From the NCBI RefSeq assembly GCF_900239935.1, contig NZ_LT965928.1, positions 62,001-126,000 on the forward strand: DNA of 64,000 nucleotides. Direction: 5' to 3'. How positions within the stretch are numbered: the stretch's first letter is position 1; each line of letters starts with the position of its first letter. This document shows, in pieces, positions 62,836-64,000 of the stretch. The stretch is from Pseudoalteromonas carrageenovora IAM 12662 (GTDB taxonomy: Bacteria > Pseudomonadota > Gammaproteobacteria > Enterobacterales > Alteromonadaceae). The notes under the pieces are model-generated. The model saw only the letters and a list, made by a program, of their open reading frames with translations, did not search any database and was not told the origin of the DNA. Position numbers and translations under genes: made by a program.

Positions 62836-63824
62836 AAGCGCCAGATGGAAACAAGCTCGCTATTTTAAATGCACTCAACCTAGGTGGTTTTGTATCTGGG
62901 CAAGCGCTAGGTGAAGAGCTTGGAATTAGTCGAGCTGCGGTTAGTAAACATATTAAAATGTTACAAGAAATGGGTTTGGACATTTTTAAAGTAACCGGCA
63001 AAGGCTATTGCTTGAATAGCCAAGTAGGCCTTTTAAATAAAACACAAATTGATCAGCATTACAAAGCACTAGGTGCGAGCACGGCCAATGTTGAAGTGCA
63101 CCCTATTATCGATTCGACCAATAGCGAGCTTATGCGCCGCTTACAAAGTAAAGCGGAGCTTGAATCGGGCAAGGTCATTGTGGCTGAAATGCAGCAGGCA
63201 GGGCGTGGCCGACGTGGCCGTGTTTGGCAATCGCCATTCGGTGCTAATTTGTATTACAGTTACTTTTGGCGTTTAGATGACGGGCTTCAAGCTGCTATGG
63301 GTGTATCAATTGCGGTAGGTCTTGCTGTTTATGATGCAATTAAAGCGTTATACCAAATTGACGTAGAGCTGAAATGGCCAAACGATATATATATAAATAA
63401 GCAAAAGCTTGCTGGCGTATTAGTTGAGCTAGACGGGCAACCACAAGGACCTTGCCAGCTAGTTATAGGTATAGGCATAAACCTACAAATGCCTGAAAGC
63501 TTTAGCCAACATATAGATCAGGCATGGACAGATTTAAATCAGCACACTCAACAGCTATATAAAAATGAGCTGGTGGCTTCACTAACGTATTATTTAGAAA
63601 AGCGTTTATTACAGTACAGCCAAAGTGGTTTACAAGAAATGTACGAACAATGGAATGCGTTAAATGCTTTTGCAGGAGAGCAGATAGAGCTCAACACAGG
63701 TCATAGAAGTTGGCGTGGTATCTGTGAAGGCATAGACCCACAAGGTGGTATTCGTATTCGCCAAGACGGCGAAGTAAAAAGTTACTACGGCGGAGAAGTT
63801 TCGCTAAGAAAGGCACAACCATGA
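62832..63824 (+). CDS. birA: Bifunctional biotin ligase / biotin operon repressor BirA
   Basis: This 330-residue protein has an N-terminal winged helix-turn-helix (residues about 8-65: LGEELGISRAAVSKHIKMLQ) and a catalytic domain with VIDSTNSEL, QQAGRGRRGRVWQSP (biotin/ATP loop) and LKWPNDIYINKQKLAGVLVE. The C-terminal SH3-like domain follows (YGGEVSLR). It attaches biotin to AccB and represses bio genes when loaded. It overlaps murB and coaX by four bases each (ATGA). Confidence 0.95.
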   Translation: MKAPDGNKLAILNALNLGGFVSGQALGEELGISRAAVSKHIKMLQEMGLDIFKVTGKGYCLNSQVGLLNKTQIDQHYKALGASTANVEVHPIIDSTNSELMRRLQSKAELESGKVIVAEMQQAGRGRRGRVWQSPFGANLYYSYFWRLDDGLQAAMGVSIAVGLAVYDAIKALYQIDVELKWPNDIYINKQKLAGVLVELDGQPQGPCQLVIGIGINLQMPESFSQHIDQAWTDLNQHTQQLYKNELVASLTYYLEKRLLQYSQSGLQEMYEQWNALNAFAGEQIELNTGHRSWRGICEGIDPQGGIRIRQDGEVKSYYGGEVSLRKAQP

Positions 63825-64000
63825 GATTACTCATCGACGTAGGCAATACGTCATTAAAAGCAGTGCTTTGGCAAAACCAGGAAGCACAGCCTGCAAATAT
63901 AAACAATTTACCTTGGCAGCACATAACTGAAGTTGTTTATGCCTGCGTAGGCAAAAGCGAATTAATGGCAGAGTTACTTGCACAAGCAAGCACACACGGC
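63821..64000 (+). CDS. coaX: Type III pantothenate kinase CoaX, N-terminus only
   Basis: The ATG at 63821 overlaps the birA stop in ATGA. The visible 60 residues read MRLLIDVGNTSLKAVLWQ, the P-loop-like phosphate motif DVGNTSLK of CoaX, and continue as a typical acetate/sugar kinase-like fold. The rest lies beyond the window. CoaX phosphorylates pantothenate in coenzyme A synthesis and is commonly linked to birA. Confidence 0.9.
   Translation, partial: MRLLIDVGNTSLKAVLWQNQEAQPANINNLPWQHITEVVYACVGKSELMAELLAQASTHG

Overview
The window looks like chromosomal DNA of a marine gammaproteobacterium of the Alteromonadales, most likely Pseudoalteromonas. The base composition is AT-rich, and the protein families match that group: TonB-dependent receptors, DUF885, M1 peptidase, oligopeptidase B, a full methionine salvage set, a stand-alone second EF-G, and murB-birA-coaX. 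This assignment rests on recognition of families, not on a search. No rRNA, tRNA, CRISPR array, prophage or complete insertion sequence was seen. Both window edges cut a gene: a DMT permease on the left and coaX on the right.

Layout. 0-5.6 kb: a MocR regulator divergent from a DMT permease, a YggN-like periplasmic protein, a small acidic protein, a Cys-type glutathione peroxidase, the AzlCD exporter and a cytochrome b561. 5.6-6.5 kb: a GEMM-type c-di-GMP riboswitch in front of a shortened GbpA-like protein that has lost its signal peptide and chitin-oxidising domain. 6.5-17 kb: oligopeptidase B, a LytTR regulator divergent from a TonB receptor, Dps behind a strong OxyR-type site, a small hydrolase, YaeQ and the GTPase YlqF/RbgA. 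17.4-24 kb: a tricarboxylate uptake operon (porin, TctC, TctB, TctA) with its own CitA/CitB-type two-component system; the porin is frameshifted at a run of eight G. 24.2-33.8 kb: stand-alone EF-G, a small membrane protein, opgGH and a large secreted nuclease.

33.9-42.6 kb is a long minus-strand gene string ubiE-ubiJ-ubiB-tatABC-(unknown)-tatD-diguanylate cyclase-hemB, in which several stop and start codons overlap. 42.7-47.7 kb: a degenerate GGDEF protein, a MITE-like element with 20-bp perfect terminal inverted repeats, a DUF885 lipoprotein and a GltS-like flavoprotein. 47.8-54 kb: methionine salvage (mtnK / mtnA / mtnBCD / aminotransferase / amidase) with MetJ-like boxes in both divergent control regions. 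54-64 kb: mannose-1-phosphate guanylyltransferase, a hybrid sensor kinase, a CsgD/VpsT-like regulator, HinT, a DUF2057 protein, an M1 aminopeptidase, murB, birA and the start of coaX.

Themes. Four unlinked elements belong to c-di-GMP biology: the riboswitch, one apparently active diguanylate cyclase, one degenerate GGDEF protein and one CsgD/VpsT-like regulator. Sulfur salvage and oxidative stress each have readable operators. Most start codons given here were moved inward from the longest open frame where a ribosome binding site, an operon overlap or family length supports it.
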